Source: Lutibacter sp. Hel_I_33_5 | GTDB lineage: Bacteria > Bacteroidota > Bacteroidia > Flavobacteriales > Flavobacteriaceae | Direction: 5' to 3' | Assembly: GCF_007827455.1 (NCBI RefSeq) | Contig: NZ_VISM01000001.1 | Coordinates: 2,147,501-2,211,500, forward strand | Length of the DNA: 64,000 bases | In this document: in pieces, positions 17,842 to 28,700 of the stretch | Numbering within the stretch: position 1 is the first letter of the stretch | How the letters are laid out: each line of letters starts with the position of its first letter | Made by a program: the position numbers and the translations under genes | Notes under the pieces: model-generated | What the model saw: only the letters and a program-made list of their open reading frames with translations | What the model was told of the DNA's origin: nothing | The model's database searches: none

Positions 17842-18216
17842 ATGGAAGAAATAAAGTTCAAATTCGAAGATTTAAAAGTATATCAAAAATCACTTGATTT
17901 TATTAATTTGATATATAAAACTTGTGAAAAGTTTCCTAAAGAAGAGAATTACAGATTGACCTCTCAATTTATTAGAGCTGCAAATTCAATAGCTTTAAAT
18001 ATAGCAGAAGGTTCTGGAGATACAAATTTACAATTTAATAGATTTTTGCAAATAGCAATAGGTTCTGTGAAAGAATGTGTAGTATGTGCTACAATTGCTA
18101 AAAATCAAAAGTATATATCTTTTTCAGAAGAAAAAATAATAAGAAGTTATTTAGAAGAATTATCAAAAATGATAACGAGTCTTCAAAAATACCTTAAAAG
18201 CAACACTAATGACTAA
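17842..18216 (+). CDS. Four-helix-bundle protein of the S23/IVP family
   Basis: A 124-residue protein with FEDLKVYQKSLDF near the start, FPKEENYRLTSQFIRAANSI and LNIAEGSG in the middle, all typical of the four-helix-bundle family first found in intervening sequences of 23S rRNA genes and now widespread as free-standing genes in Bacteroidota. The function is unknown. It interrupts an otherwise standard efflux operon (23 bases after the adaptor, 13 before the pump) and is bracketed by imperfect inverted repeats, so it looks like an inserted cassette. Confidence 0.9.
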   Translation: MEEIKFKFEDLKVYQKSLDFINLIYKTCEKFPKEENYRLTSQFIRAANSIALNIAEGSGDTNLQFNRFLQIAIGSVKECVVCATIAKNQKYISFSEEKIIRSYLEELSKMITSLQKYLKSNTND

Positions 18217-18227
18217 ATACTAGTGAC
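18206..18227 (+). repeat. Right arm of the inverted repeat flanking the four-helix-bundle gene
   Basis: Contains CTAATGACTAAA (18206-18217), which includes the stop codon of the four-helix-bundle gene and mirrors the left arm at 17828-17839. The nine bases AATGACTAA occur here (18208-18216) and again at 18229-18237, where they span the start codon of the pump gene. Confidence 0.6.
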
Positions 18228-18229
18228 AA

Positions 18230-21200
18230 ATGACTAATAATAAAGTAGATAAAGAGTTTGGTTTATCCTCCTGGGCGATAAATAACAAAACAACCATGTA
18301 TGTGTTAATGGTTTTAATCTTAACACTAGGTATGTCGGCATTTTTTAATATGCCAAGAGAAAATTTTCCTGAGATTAGAGAAACTAAAATCTACATTAGC
18401 TCTATTTTCCCAGGGAATACAGGAGAGGATGTTGAAAAACTGATTACGGATCCATTAGAAGATAAGCTTAAAACGGTAAGTGGTGTTGTGAAAATCACAT
18501 CAACTTCACAAGAAGATTATTCTATGATAATTGTTGAATTTGATGAAAGTTTATCGGTTGAATCAGCAAAGCAAAAAGTAAAAGATGAGGTTGATACAAA
18601 AACTTCTGGAGAAGATTGGCCAACATTTAACGGCGCAAAAGTAGAGCCTAATATTTTCGAATTAAGTATGTCCGAAGAAATTCCGATACTTAATATTAAT
18701 ATTTCTGGTGATTATCCGGTTGATAAATTAAAAGAGTTTGGAGAATATTTACAAGACGAAATAGAAGATTTACCACAAATTAAGAAAGTAGATATTCGTG
18801 GCGCACAAGATAAAGAAGTAGAGGTTGCTGTAGATATCTATAAAATGATGGCTGCAAAAGTTAGCTTTCATGATATTATTGGCGCCATTAATAATGGTAA
18901 TATGACGCTTTCTGCTGGTAGTTTAATTGCCAGCGGTCAACGTAGAACTATAAGAATTGTTGGAGAAATTACAGACCCTAAGCAGTTAGAAAGTTTTGTT
19001 GTAAAGTCAGAAAGAGGGAGTTCTATTTATTTAAGAGACGTTGCAAACGTAACGTTTAAAGATAAAGAGAAAACTACCTACGCAAGAGAATATGATGTTG
19101 TTCTAGGAAAAGGAGCGCCTGTTGTTATGCTAGATGTTAAAAAGCGTTCTGGTAAAAATATGGTTGTGGCTGCTGATAAAATTCTAGAAATAGTTAAAGA
19201 TGCAAAAGCCAATGTTTTTCCAACAAATTTAAAAGTAACGATTGCAAATGATCAATCTTCTAAAACGATTGGTCAAGTAGATGATTTGGTAAATAATATC
19301 ATTTTCGGAGTTATTTTAGTAGTAACTGTTTTAATGTTTTTCTTAGGATTTAAAAACGCATTATTTGTTGGTTTTGCTATTCCAATGTCCATGTTTATGT
19401 CTTTAATGATATTAAGCCTATTGGGATACACCATGAATACCATGATTCTTTTCGGGCTCATAATGGGTCTCGGGATGCTGGTAGATAACGGAATTGTCGT
19501 CGTCGAGAACGCATATCGACTCATGGAAGACGAAGGTTTATCTAGTGTTGAAGCAGCTAAAAAAGGAATTGGAGAAATAGCTTTTCCAATTATTATTTCA
19601 ACCTTAACAACGGTAGCAGCATTTGTTCCACTTGGATTATGGCCAGGCGTTATGGGGCAATTCATGAAATACTTTCCAATAACATTATCTGTTGTTTTAG
19701 GATCTTCTCTTTTTGTTGCAATTTTCTTCAACTCAGTAATGGTATCTCAATTTATGAACATTGAGGATAAAAACATGCCATTAAAAAGATTGACAATAAT
19801 TACATCAATTTTAGGGATTATTGGTTTATTGATTTTATTCTTTGGAGGAGATTATAGAGCATTAGGAACTTTAATGGTTTTTGCCGCAGTTAATTTTTGG
19901 GTGTACAGATATATTTTACGTCCGTTAGCAAATGGGTTTCAAAACAATGTGTTACCACGTTGGGAACAATTTTATGAGAAAATTTTATCATCAGCTTTAA
20001 GAGGATGGAAACCAATTATAATCACGTTTGGAACTTTTATTTTGTTGTTTTTAGCCTTCGGTGGATTTGGTGCTTCGATTGCTAGTCAACGAACAAAAAT
20101 TGAATTTTTCCCAGATAACGAACCAAACCAGATTATTGTTTATATAGAGTATCCACAAGGAACTGATATAGAAAAAACTAATAAAGTTACTTTAGATATA
20201 GAAAAGCGTGTTTATAAAATTTTAAATGCCCCAGAAAATATCGATAATGGTTATAATTTCTTAGTAGAAAGTGCGGTTTCGCAAGTTGGAGCAGGAGCAG
20301 GAAACCCTCAAACTGACGGTGGATCTGCAGCGGATATGCCACATAGAGGGAAAATAACTGCTTCTATGCGAGAGTATAAATTTAGAAGAGGAGCGGAGTC
20401 TAAAGATTTGCAGAAAAAAGTTCAGGAAGCGTTACAAGGAATTTATCCTGGAATTTCTATTTCTGTTGAAAAAGACGCAAATGGGCCACCACAAGGCTAC
20501 CCAATTAATATAGAATTAGAAGGAAATGATTATGCTGAATTGATAGAAACTGCAGAAAAAATGCGTGATTTTATCAATACAAAAAGTATTGCTGGAATCG
20601 ATCAATTAAAAATTGATGTGAACAAATCGAAACCTTCTATGTTGGTGAAAGTTGATAGAAAAAAGGCTGGAGAATTAGGAGTTAGTACAGGTCAAGTTGG
20701 TCAACAATTACGTAATTCTGTGTTTGGTGCAAAAGCAGGAATCTATAAAGATGATGGTGAAGATTATGATATCTATGTTCGTTTTAATGAAGAGAATAGA
20801 TATAATTCAAACGCAATTTTTAATCAGAAATTAACTTTTAGAGATCAAGCTTCTGGTAAAGTAAAAGCCATTCCTGTTTCTGCAGTTGCATCTCAAGCGA
20901 ATACTTCTGGTTTTAGTGCAATTAAACATAAGAGAGTTAATAGGGTAGTGACTGTTTATTCCGCTTTAGCTCCAGGTTATACAGATGCGGCGGCAATTGT
21001 TTCTCAAGTTCAAAAAGAAATGGAAACATTTACTCAGAAACCAAATGACGTTAAAATTGATTATACAGGTCAGATTGAAGAGCAAAACAAACAAATGACT
21101 TTTTTAATGGGTGCATTTTTTACTGGTTTAGGATTAATCTTTTTTATATTGATTTTCCAGTTTAATTCAGTTTCAAAACCAGCTATCATAATGCTAGCTA

Positions 21201-21706
21201 TTTTCTTAAGTCTAATAGGAGTTTTTGGTGGATTAGTAGCAACTGGAGCGCCGTTTGTTATTATGATGACAATGATGGGGATTATCTCGTTAGCAGGTAT
21301 TGTGGTAAATAATGGAGTGGTATTATTAGATTATACCCAGCTTTTAATAGATAGAAGTAAAATTGATCACTATATTGATGAAAATGCTTTTGTACCTGTG
21401 GATATATTAACAGAATCTATTATTAAAGGAGGAAAGGCACGTTTAAGACCTGTTTTATTAACAGCAATAACCACTATTTTAGGACTTATTCCTTTGGCAA
21501 TTGGTTTTAATATTAACTTCTTTACGTTGTTTAGCGAGTTTAATGCGAATATTTATATTGGTGGTGATAATGTGATTTTCTGGGGACCTTTAGCTAAAAC
21601 AGTAATTTACGGATTAATCATAGCTACTTTCTTAACATTAATAGTTGTGCCAATTTTATATTATTTAGTTACTAGATTTAAAATGTGGTTACGTACAGTT
21701 TTATAA
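18230..21706 (+). CDS. RND efflux pump, inner-membrane permease
   Basis: Proton-driven permease of 1158 residues, longer than AcrB (about 1050). It shows the RND layout: one N-terminal membrane helix, a large periplasmic porter domain, membrane helices 2-6, a second porter domain, helices 7-12. The helix-4 motif reads LVDNGIVVVENAY, so the first of the two AcrB aspartates is kept and the second is Asn. A linker of hydrophobic sequence between helices 6 and 7 (FFGGDYRALGTLMVFAAVNFWVYRY region) is larger than in AcrB. Substrates are unknown. A GC-rich codon island covers 19451-19540. Confidence 0.95.
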   Translation: MTNNKVDKEFGLSSWAINNKTTMYVLMVLILTLGMSAFFNMPRENFPEIRETKIYISSIFPGNTGEDVEKLITDPLEDKLKTVSGVVKITSTSQEDYSMIIVEFDESLSVESAKQKVKDEVDTKTSGEDWPTFNGAKVEPNIFELSMSEEIPILNINISGDYPVDKLKEFGEYLQDEIEDLPQIKKVDIRGAQDKEVEVAVDIYKMMAAKVSFHDIIGAINNGNMTLSAGSLIASGQRRTIRIVGEITDPKQLESFVVKSERGSSIYLRDVANVTFKDKEKTTYAREYDVVLGKGAPVVMLDVKKRSGKNMVVAADKILEIVKDAKANVFPTNLKVTIANDQSSKTIGQVDDLVNNIIFGVILVVTVLMFFLGFKNALFVGFAIPMSMFMSLMILSLLGYTMNTMILFGLIMGLGMLVDNGIVVVENAYRLMEDEGLSSVEAAKKGIGEIAFPIIISTLTTVAAFVPLGLWPGVMGQFMKYFPITLSVVLGSSLFVAIFFNSVMVSQFMNIEDKNMPLKRLTIITSILGIIGLLILFFGGDYRALGTLMVFAAVNFWVYRYILRPLANGFQNNVLPRWEQFYEKILSSALRGWKPIIITFGTFILLFLAFGGFGASIASQRTKIEFFPDNEPNQIIVYIEYPQGTDIEKTNKVTLDIEKRVYKILNAPENIDNGYNFLVESAVSQVGAGAGNPQTDGGSAADMPHRGKITASMREYKFRRGAESKDLQKKVQEALQGIYPGISISVEKDANGPPQGYPINIELEGNDYAELIETAEKMRDFINTKSIAGIDQLKIDVNKSKPSMLVKVDRKKAGELGVSTGQVGQQLRNSVFGAKAGIYKDDGEDYDIYVRFNEENRYNSNAIFNQKLTFRDQASGKVKAIPVSAVASQANTSGFSAIKHKRVNRVVTVYSALAPGYTDAAAIVSQVQKEMETFTQKPNDVKIDYTGQIEEQNKQMTFLMGAFFTGLGLIFFILIFQFNSVSKPAIIMLAIFLSLIGVFGGLVATGAPFVIMMTMMGIISLAGIVVNNGVVLLDYTQLLIDRSKIDHYIDENAFVPVDILTESIIKGGKARLRPVLLTAITTILGLIPLAIGFNINFFTLFSEFNANIYIGGDNVIFWGPLAKTVIYGLIIATFLTLIVVPILYYLVTRFKMWLRTVL

Positions 21707-21730
21707 TTTGAATGAGCAATAAAAGAATTG

Positions 21731-21759
21731 AAGGGTTGAAATTATTTTCAACCCTTTTT
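21731..21759 (+). terminator. Terminator of the efflux operon
   Basis: Stem AAGGGTTGAAA / TTTCAACCCTT with loop TTAT, followed by a T run. It sits 25 bases after the pump stop codon and 14 before recX. Confidence 0.85.
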
Positions 21760-21772
21760 ATATTTTAGCACA

Positions 21773-22243
21773 ATGGATAAAAAAGTGTTTACTGTTAATG
21801 AAATAAAACGAAAGTTAGAGCAGTATTGCGTTTATAGAGATCGTTGTCATAAAGAAGTGGAGCAGAAAATGAAGGAGTATAAATTAATTCCTGAAGCAAG
21901 AGAAATGATTCTTTTAAGTTTAATGCAAGATAATTTTCTAAACGAAGAACGTTTTGCAAAAAGTTTTGCAAGAGGAAAATTTAGAATAAAACATTGGGGT
22001 AAAAATAGAATTGTTAGAGAATTGAAGTTTAGAAATATTTCAGCCTATATTATGAAAACTGCCCTTAAAGAGATTGATGAAACTGAATATTCTGAAAAAT
22101 TAATACAAATTGCTGTTAAAAGAAATGAAATCATAACAGAAACCAACCACTATAAAAGACGAAAAAAATTAGCTGATTACCTTTTTAGAAAAGGCTTTGA
22201 GTCAGATTTGATTTATAAAGTATTGAAAGAAGTACTAAACTAA
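21773..22243 (+). CDS. recX: RecX family regulatory protein
   Basis: A 156-residue all-helical protein that modulates RecA filaments. It has the RecX pattern of three-helix repeats, with NFLNEERFAKSFARGKFRIKHWG around residues 57-79 and RGKFRIKHWGKNRIVRELKFR as the most conserved part, and RRKKLADYLFRKGFESDLIY at the end. It lies downstream of the efflux operon but behind a terminator, with recA not present. Bacteroidota RecX proteins have this size and no second domain. Confidence 0.9.
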   Translation: MDKKVFTVNEIKRKLEQYCVYRDRCHKEVEQKMKEYKLIPEAREMILLSLMQDNFLNEERFAKSFARGKFRIKHWGKNRIVRELKFRNISAYIMKTALKEIDETEYSEKLIQIAVKRNEIITETNHYKRRKKLADYLFRKGFESDLIYKVLKEVLN

Positions 22244-22269
22244 AAAACCTCGCAATTGCGAGGTTTTTT
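22242..22269 (+). terminator. Bidirectional terminator between recX and the secreted-protein operon
   Basis: A perfect palindrome with 12-base-pair arms, AAAAAACCTCGC and GCGAGGTTTTTT, and an AATT loop. It starts within the recX stop codon. T runs on both strands let it stop recX and the minus-strand gene ending at 22292. A near copy serves tsf at 62534-62561. Confidence 0.9.
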
Positions 22270-22291
22270 AATAACAAGTATTTCTAAATTT

Positions 22292-25200
22292 TTATTTTAA
22301 AATAAGCTTTTTAGTTGCTTGTTTTCCATCACTATTAATTTTAGCAAAATATAATCCTTTACTAAAATTATTCATAGTTAATTTATATGAATTCGTTTTA
22401 ATGTTTTTCTTTTGATGAATTAGTTTACCTGTATAATCAAAAATAGAAATTGTTGCTTTTTCTGTCCCATTCCAATTAAAATTAAATGTATCATTAGAAG
22501 GGTTTGGATATACATTAAAAGTATTCTCTAATACAATGTCTTTTGTAGATAATATTCCATTGATTACAAAATCATCTATAGCAACACCTTCTTCATTTGT
22601 ATAAGCATCGGCAATAAATTTAAATCGAAAGGTAATGTTAGATTCATTAGTAAAAGCAGCTAAATCATACGAATAATCATGATAATCTGCATTTTTTCCT
22701 CCACCAGCATGACTAGATTCTCCAAAACCAGTCCATTGTTTTCCAGGTAGGGAAGATTGATTTGTATCATTAGTAGTTGCCGCACTATTATACCAATTAG
22801 GATCGTTTGCAGTTCCTAAGATATTCCATTTTTCATCTTGGTTGGTTCTATATTCTACAACTAAATGATCCCAATCTAGCTCTATATCAAAAGCCATCTT
22901 AAATGCCATAATAGGATTAACAACTTTAGTTAAATCATAACAATTGGTGTATAGAAAACCTGTTGTTGCATCAGGATGATTCCCTCTAAGTTTTGTTACA
23001 TATACTTTGTCACCTGATGATGCTGAATTTAATAAAGTTTTAGTTGGAGTTCCTAGCTCCCACATTGTTATTCCAGTTGATTGAATTAAAAGTTCGTCTC
23101 CAGAATTTTCAAAAGAATTTAAAGTCGTTGGTGTTGTACTAGTTTTATTTATAGAAAAAGAAGATGATGCAGTATTATTTATAGGATATGCATCTCCATT
23201 AATTTGTGTTTCAACATTTAGTGTATAACTGCCAGGTGTTAAATTTATAGTTGGAATATTTATTGTTTCTATTTGTTCTGAATTTAATACTCCTGTCCAG
23301 TTATATGTTTCTGAATTTCCATTATTAAAATTATAATTTACGGTTATAGAGTTAATAACATTTTTACCTTGATTTGAAACTTTGAGACTAGGAGATAAAG
23401 ATGTTGAACAACTTATATTTTTAGGAGTATTTTCTAAAGCTAATAGTCGTAAATCATTTTGAGGTAACTCTCTTGGAATATCTGTAACAAATGCACCTCT
23501 TCCATAGGTTGCTGCAAATAGTTTAGAATCCTCTTCATTTATTTCTAAATCTCGTACAGCAACATTAGGTAAATTGATATCAAAAACCTCCCAATTACCA
23601 TTAGAAGTATCGTTTAGTGTATAAACTCCCAAGGTTGTACCTACATAAATTGAATTATTCCCACTCCTTTCGTGATGTTTAACTACCAACTTAGAATCTG
23701 ATGGTAAATTATTAGAAATATCAGAAAATGTTGGTGAAGTACTTAATATATTTTCAGTTTTGTAGATGCCTGAATTTGTTACAATCCAAGCAATGTTTGA
23801 GTCTAAATTGCTAATTTCAATTCCGTTTATACTTCCATTCTTATAACTGAATAATTGGATAAAAGTTACACCAGCGTCAATACTTCTATAGATTTTATCC
23901 GCTTGCGAAACATAAATATTGTTGTCGTTTTTAGGGTCAATTTCGATATGGGATATATCTCCAAACAAAAATAAACTAGATTGTTTTACCCACGCACTAT
24001 TAACAAGTTTATATAAATTTTTATATCCTGCATAAATTTCTCCCTTACTATTTGATGCCATGGGTGTAACCCAAGCACCACCGCTATCATTACCACTTCT
24101 TTCAGCAGCAGGTGCTGCAGTAACATATGAGCTTGTTCTACCACCATTAGTAGTTTTATTTAAGCTTCCGCCATATTGAGTAAAACCATAATGAGTATCT
24201 GGATTGGTAGGATCTGCTATTCCTTCCATACCATCACCACCATGATAATTCCTCCAAAGTTCATCATTTAATGCAAAACCACCGTTGTCTTGTAATCCTC
24301 CGACAACATTATTAGAGTTTTGTGCAGCCACAGAAATTTTGTAAAATTGACTAATAGCTAAGTTTTTTGTTAAATCTTTAAATTTAACCCCTTCGTCTTC
24401 TGATACATAAATTCCACCATCTGTTCCAGCATAAAATTTTCCATTAATAAATCTCATGAAATGGATATCTGCATGCGTATAAGAAGGTTGATTAGGATTT
24501 GCCCAATCATTTAATTTAGTAAAATCATTCCCCCCATCTGTAGATTTCCAAATATCTAACACACCAACATAAACAATATCTGCATTTTTAGAAGATACTG
24601 TTAAGGCAAGATCATACCATGCTTGTGAACTCTTGAAAATATCGCTAATTTCACTCGTTTTGGTAAATGTAGTAGCGCTGTCTGTAGATTTAAAAACACC
24701 ATTAAATTTATATCCAGGAGCAGCACCAGCACTTACTACATAAACATATTCTGGATTTGCTTGTGTAACATCTAAAGTTAATCTAGTAGATGTACCTAGA
24801 TTAGGTAATGTTATCTCGGTAAAAGAATCTCCGCCATCTGTAGATTTATAGAATGTTCTATTTTTAACGGCATACCATATATTAGGGTCCCCTGGTTTCA
24901 TCTTTAAGTCTAAAATATTAGCACTTAAAGAGTTTGACCATTTAGCACCCCCATCTATAGATTTAAAAATCCCTCTATTAGTAGCAACCAATATGGTTTC
25001 TGTAGCAGTTGGATGAATGTAAATTTCATTCATCGAATTTGGGTTTCCTGCCATATTACCCGTATTATTCCAACTTAGTCCCCCATCTATAGATTTCCAT
25101 ACTCCAACAGAATATGAATCTGAAGCATCATCATCACCAGTAGAAATATATATGATATTTGAGTCTGTTGGGTGTATAGCAATACCAGATACACCAATTT

Positions 25201-25744
25201 GTGGTAAGTAATCAGTTAAAGGATTCCAGTTTACACCATTATCTGTTGATTTCCAAATACCTCCAGCAGGGGCACCAATATATATAGTATTAGGATTACT
25301 CGGATCAACAGCAATAGCATTAACTCTTCCTTGTCCTGTTTGTTGAAAATTAGAGGCATTAAATGTATTAGAGTTGTTGTAAGGACCCAAAGCTTTCCAA
25401 TTACTTTGGTTTATTTTTTTTGATACTCTTTTTAGTTGGTTTTTTTGCTCCCATGCTTTCCATAAATCTTTTGCAGGGAGAATGGTACCATTTTCTTTTG
25501 TGTAATAGTTCCAATGATATTTCCATCTTTCATAGGGTTTTAATCCACTACCTTTTTTATTTACTTCTAATGTGCTAAAATATTCTTTAGCTGCTTTGTC
25601 AATTTCATTAATTGTAATAATATCAGAATTAATGGTTCTTTGGTTTGATTTAGCCTTGGAATTCATCCAAGGAGCAACATTTTGAAACTGAGAATACAAT
25701 ATAGAACAGGTTAAGAAAAATAATATTGATACTAATTTTTTCAT
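22292..25744 (-). CDS. Secreted beta-propeller protein with T9SS sorting domain
   Basis: 1150 residues. An 19-residue signal peptide is followed by a VPS10/BNR-type propeller with several Asp-box-like SxDGGxxF/W motifs (STDNGVNW, SIDGGLSW, SIDGGAKW, STDGGDSF, STDGGNDF). A beta-rich CARDB-like segment follows (about 770-860), then a jelly-roll-like stretch. The last 75 residues form a type A T9SS signal: NVYPNPSNDTFNF, then KGLYFAKI and KKLILK. The protein should be exported through the T9SS and released or attached at the surface. Glycosidases and adhesins share this fold; no catalytic residues are evident. It is the last gene of its operon. Confidence 0.88.
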   Translation of the reverse strand: MKKLVSILFFLTCSILYSQFQNVAPWMNSKAKSNQRTINSDIITINEIDKAAKEYFSTLEVNKKGSGLKPYERWKYHWNYYTKENGTILPAKDLWKAWEQKNQLKRVSKKINQSNWKALGPYNNSNTFNASNFQQTGQGRVNAIAVDPSNPNTIYIGAPAGGIWKSTDNGVNWNPLTDYLPQIGVSGIAIHPTDSNIIYISTGDDDASDSYSVGVWKSIDGGLSWNNTGNMAGNPNSMNEIYIHPTATETILVATNRGIFKSIDGGAKWSNSLSANILDLKMKPGDPNIWYAVKNRTFYKSTDGGDSFTEITLPNLGTSTRLTLDVTQANPEYVYVVSAGAAPGYKFNGVFKSTDSATTFTKTSEISDIFKSSQAWYDLALTVSSKNADIVYVGVLDIWKSTDGGNDFTKLNDWANPNQPSYTHADIHFMRFINGKFYAGTDGGIYVSEDEGVKFKDLTKNLAISQFYKISVAAQNSNNVVGGLQDNGGFALNDELWRNYHGGDGMEGIADPTNPDTHYGFTQYGGSLNKTTNGGRTSSYVTAAPAAERSGNDSGGAWVTPMASNSKGEIYAGYKNLYKLVNSAWVKQSSLFLFGDISHIEIDPKNDNNIYVSQADKIYRSIDAGVTFIQLFSYKNGSINGIEISNLDSNIAWIVTNSGIYKTENILSTSPTFSDISNNLPSDSKLVVKHHERSGNNSIYVGTTLGVYTLNDTSNGNWEVFDINLPNVAVRDLEINEEDSKLFAATYGRGAFVTDIPRELPQNDLRLLALENTPKNISCSTSLSPSLKVSNQGKNVINSITVNYNFNNGNSETYNWTGVLNSEQIETINIPTINLTPGSYTLNVETQINGDAYPINNTASSSFSINKTSTTPTTLNSFENSGDELLIQSTGITMWELGTPTKTLLNSASSGDKVYVTKLRGNHPDATTGFLYTNCYDLTKVVNPIMAFKMAFDIELDWDHLVVEYRTNQDEKWNILGTANDPNWYNSAATTNDTNQSSLPGKQWTGFGESSHAGGGKNADYHDYSYDLAAFTNESNITFRFKFIADAYTNEEGVAIDDFVINGILSTKDIVLENTFNVYPNPSNDTFNFNWNGTEKATISIFDYTGKLIHQKKNIKTNSYKLTMNNFSKGLYFAKINSDGKQATKKLILK

Positions 25745-25768
25745 GATATTTTATTTGAGGATATTTTT

Positions 25769-28700
25769 TTAATTGATGATTAATTTCTTAGAATATTTAT
25801 TGTTTTTTTTATCAATTAAATTAATAAGATACATTCCTTTGGTAAGATTGTTAATATTAATTTTATGTTTTTCGTTATTGTTAAAGTCTATTTTTGAATT
25901 ATAAACTTCTTTACCATTTAAATCTATTACGGAAACTTTAGAGTTTCCTAAATCTCTTTTTGCAAATAAGGTGAAGTTTCCATTGTTTACCGTTGGGTAT
26001 ATTGTGAAATTTAATTTGTCTTTATTTACCTCTTCGACGGATGCTGGTGCATCAGTAAACTTAGCAGAAAAAACACCTCTACCATAAGTAGCAGCAAATA
26101 CTGTATTGTCATTTCTTAGATCTAAATCTGTAACTTTTACATTGCTCATTCCATTAAAAGACTGAAACCAGCTAGGGGATTCATCATTAAAATTAGCGGT
26201 TCTCCAAACACCTAATTCTGTTCCAACAATTACTTCATTTGTATTTAATGGGTTTCTTAAGATTGTTTTAACAGGTATATCTGGTAAGTTCCCTTCTTTG
26301 CCTTTCCAAGTTGTCCCTCCATCGTTGGTATACCAAATATTTTCTACGCCATAATTATGCATTGTTACAAAAATTTCATTTTCATTAACACCAAATTCAA
26401 TATCTGAGACAGAACCTATAAAATCTGGCCCCGCAATATCACTATAAGACGGATTATCTGGGAATTCTGCGTATGTATCTGCTACTTTTATTAGCTTACC
26501 ATTTCTTAAGCCAACATATAAATTAGATTTTTTATCTTCAAAAGGTGATGTCTTTAATGCAGTTGGAGTTGCGTCCATATTTCGCCACAATATTTTTTTA
26601 ATACCAATAGTTCCTGATTTTATGTTAGAATATGCTCTTATTGAAATGCCAGATGCATTTGAATAGTTAGAGTATAAAATATCTAAATTAGAATCTAAAG
26701 TTTGTGGGTTAATAAATGATCCATTATTACCATCTTCGGAACTATCTCTATTTATTGTTCTGGATGTATTATTTCCATAATTAAATAGTACTGTTGATCC
26801 ATTCCATTGTGTATTTACAATGTAGTATTTATCAGTTCCGTCAATATCAAAATGACAATATGCTCCATCACCACCTTGTGCTTGAGTAGAACTATTAACC
26901 CCAGCGTTTCCATTTTCGACTAATTGACTACCATTATCTTGAGCACCAGCAACAAAATAATCTGAAGTTGTTAAACCTTTTGGGGCAACAGCAACTGTGT
27001 AAAATTGTAAGGTATTATACCCTTTGTTTCTGGCTTGAATTGTAGTGCCGCTGTCATTAGAAAAATAAACTCCACCATCATTTCCAAAGACCATTCTTGA
27101 AGAAGAAGAAAAAGCAATACCATGTTGATCTGGATGAACTTGTGAAGTATTGTTATTACCATAATAATAAGAAATTTGATTCCAACTATCTCCACTATTT
27201 ATAGATTTAAAAATATCAATTCCACCAGTATATAAATTATTATCGTTATTAGGGTCTACATAAATATATAGATCATACCAAGATTGTCCATTAGTAAAAT
27301 CATTTGCAGGTAAACCTCCGTTAGCAATAGGTAATGTTAAAGTTTTTATCGATTTGAAATTATCAGTTGTTTTATATAATCTTACTGGATTTGTTCCTGT
27401 TTGAGAGGCAAGAATATAAACTGTATTTGCATTTTGTTTAGAGGGAGCAATCTCAATTCTTCTACCATTTTGGAATGTATGTTTTAGAATAAAAGTATTT
27501 CCATCTGTAGAATGAAATATTGCTCCACCTCCTCTATTAAAAGAATCGTCTGTTGTAGAAACAAAAATAGAATTATCCGCTCCTAAGCGTATTTTATTTG
27601 GTTCATATTCAGAATTACTACTTGTTTTTGGGATATTTAATTTTGAGAAGTTTGCGCCATCTATAGATTTATAAATGCCTATTTCATTAACACCTAAAAG
27701 TGTTAAGGGGCTTGATCCACCATATATAGCTTCACCCGCAGCAACATATACTTCTGAGACACCATTATTATTTCTTACAAGAACATCATTTATATGTTGT
27801 ATTCCAGGAGAGATATTTGAGCCAGCAGTTAATGATCCTAACTTTAATGTACCATTAACTCCATTTGTTAATTCAGCAACAATTTTATTCCCGTCAGCCA
27901 TAGAAACCATTGCAGATGGAATTGTAATGTTTAAAGCAGTTTCAGGTGTATCACCTTCAAAACCTAAGCCATCACCTCCCATGGAAATTGGAGCTGTAGC
28001 AACATTGTTAATTACAATAACGGCAATTGCACCTGCGTCTTGAGCTCTTTTAACTTTGTCATCAAAATTACAAGAACCTCTTCTAAGTAACGCTATTTTC
28101 CCACTTAATTCTGTAAGATTACCTATTGTAGTACACGCATCATCAGTAGGTGCACTATTATCAATTACTAGTGAAAGATTAGCAGTTATGTCTGATGTTA
28201 AATCACCTCCAAAAGCAGTAGTTAAAACAAAATCATAATCACCTACAGCTTTACTAGAATTAATTACTAATCTAGATTTTGGAGAATTATCTATGGTAGA
28301 AGAGCCGGTAACCCCACCAAAAATCTTATTCCAAGTTGTTCCACCATCAATAGATTTCCATAACCCATTACCAACTTCTGCATTTGTATAAGATTCTCCA
28401 GTTCCAACATACCAAATCATAGAGTTATTTGGATCAATAGCAATAGAAGACACAGCAAGGTTTTCTGAAATTCCAACTCTTGTCCAAACAGAATTTGGAT
28501 CGGAAATTTTTGTGTTTTTCCATAAACCGCCACTTACACCACCTGCAAAAACTGTCTCTTGTGTAGTATCATTAGGATCAAAAATTAAAGCTCTTGTTCT
28601 ACCTCCAACATTATCTGGCCCTCTTTCTACCCAAGCATTGTCTGATTTATCTCCTGGAACTCTTAATAATGTTCTTTTTTTATTTAACTTTTCTTGAAGT

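Noticed and set aside
19273..19731. A 152-codon minus-strand frame inside the RND pump gene
   Set aside because: Lies wholly within a well-supported gene and has no start signal or family resemblance.
27675..28043. Plus-strand frames inside the PA-domain propeller gene
   Set aside because: Several short frames arise from codon bias of the real gene on the other strand; none has a promoter or neighbours in phase.
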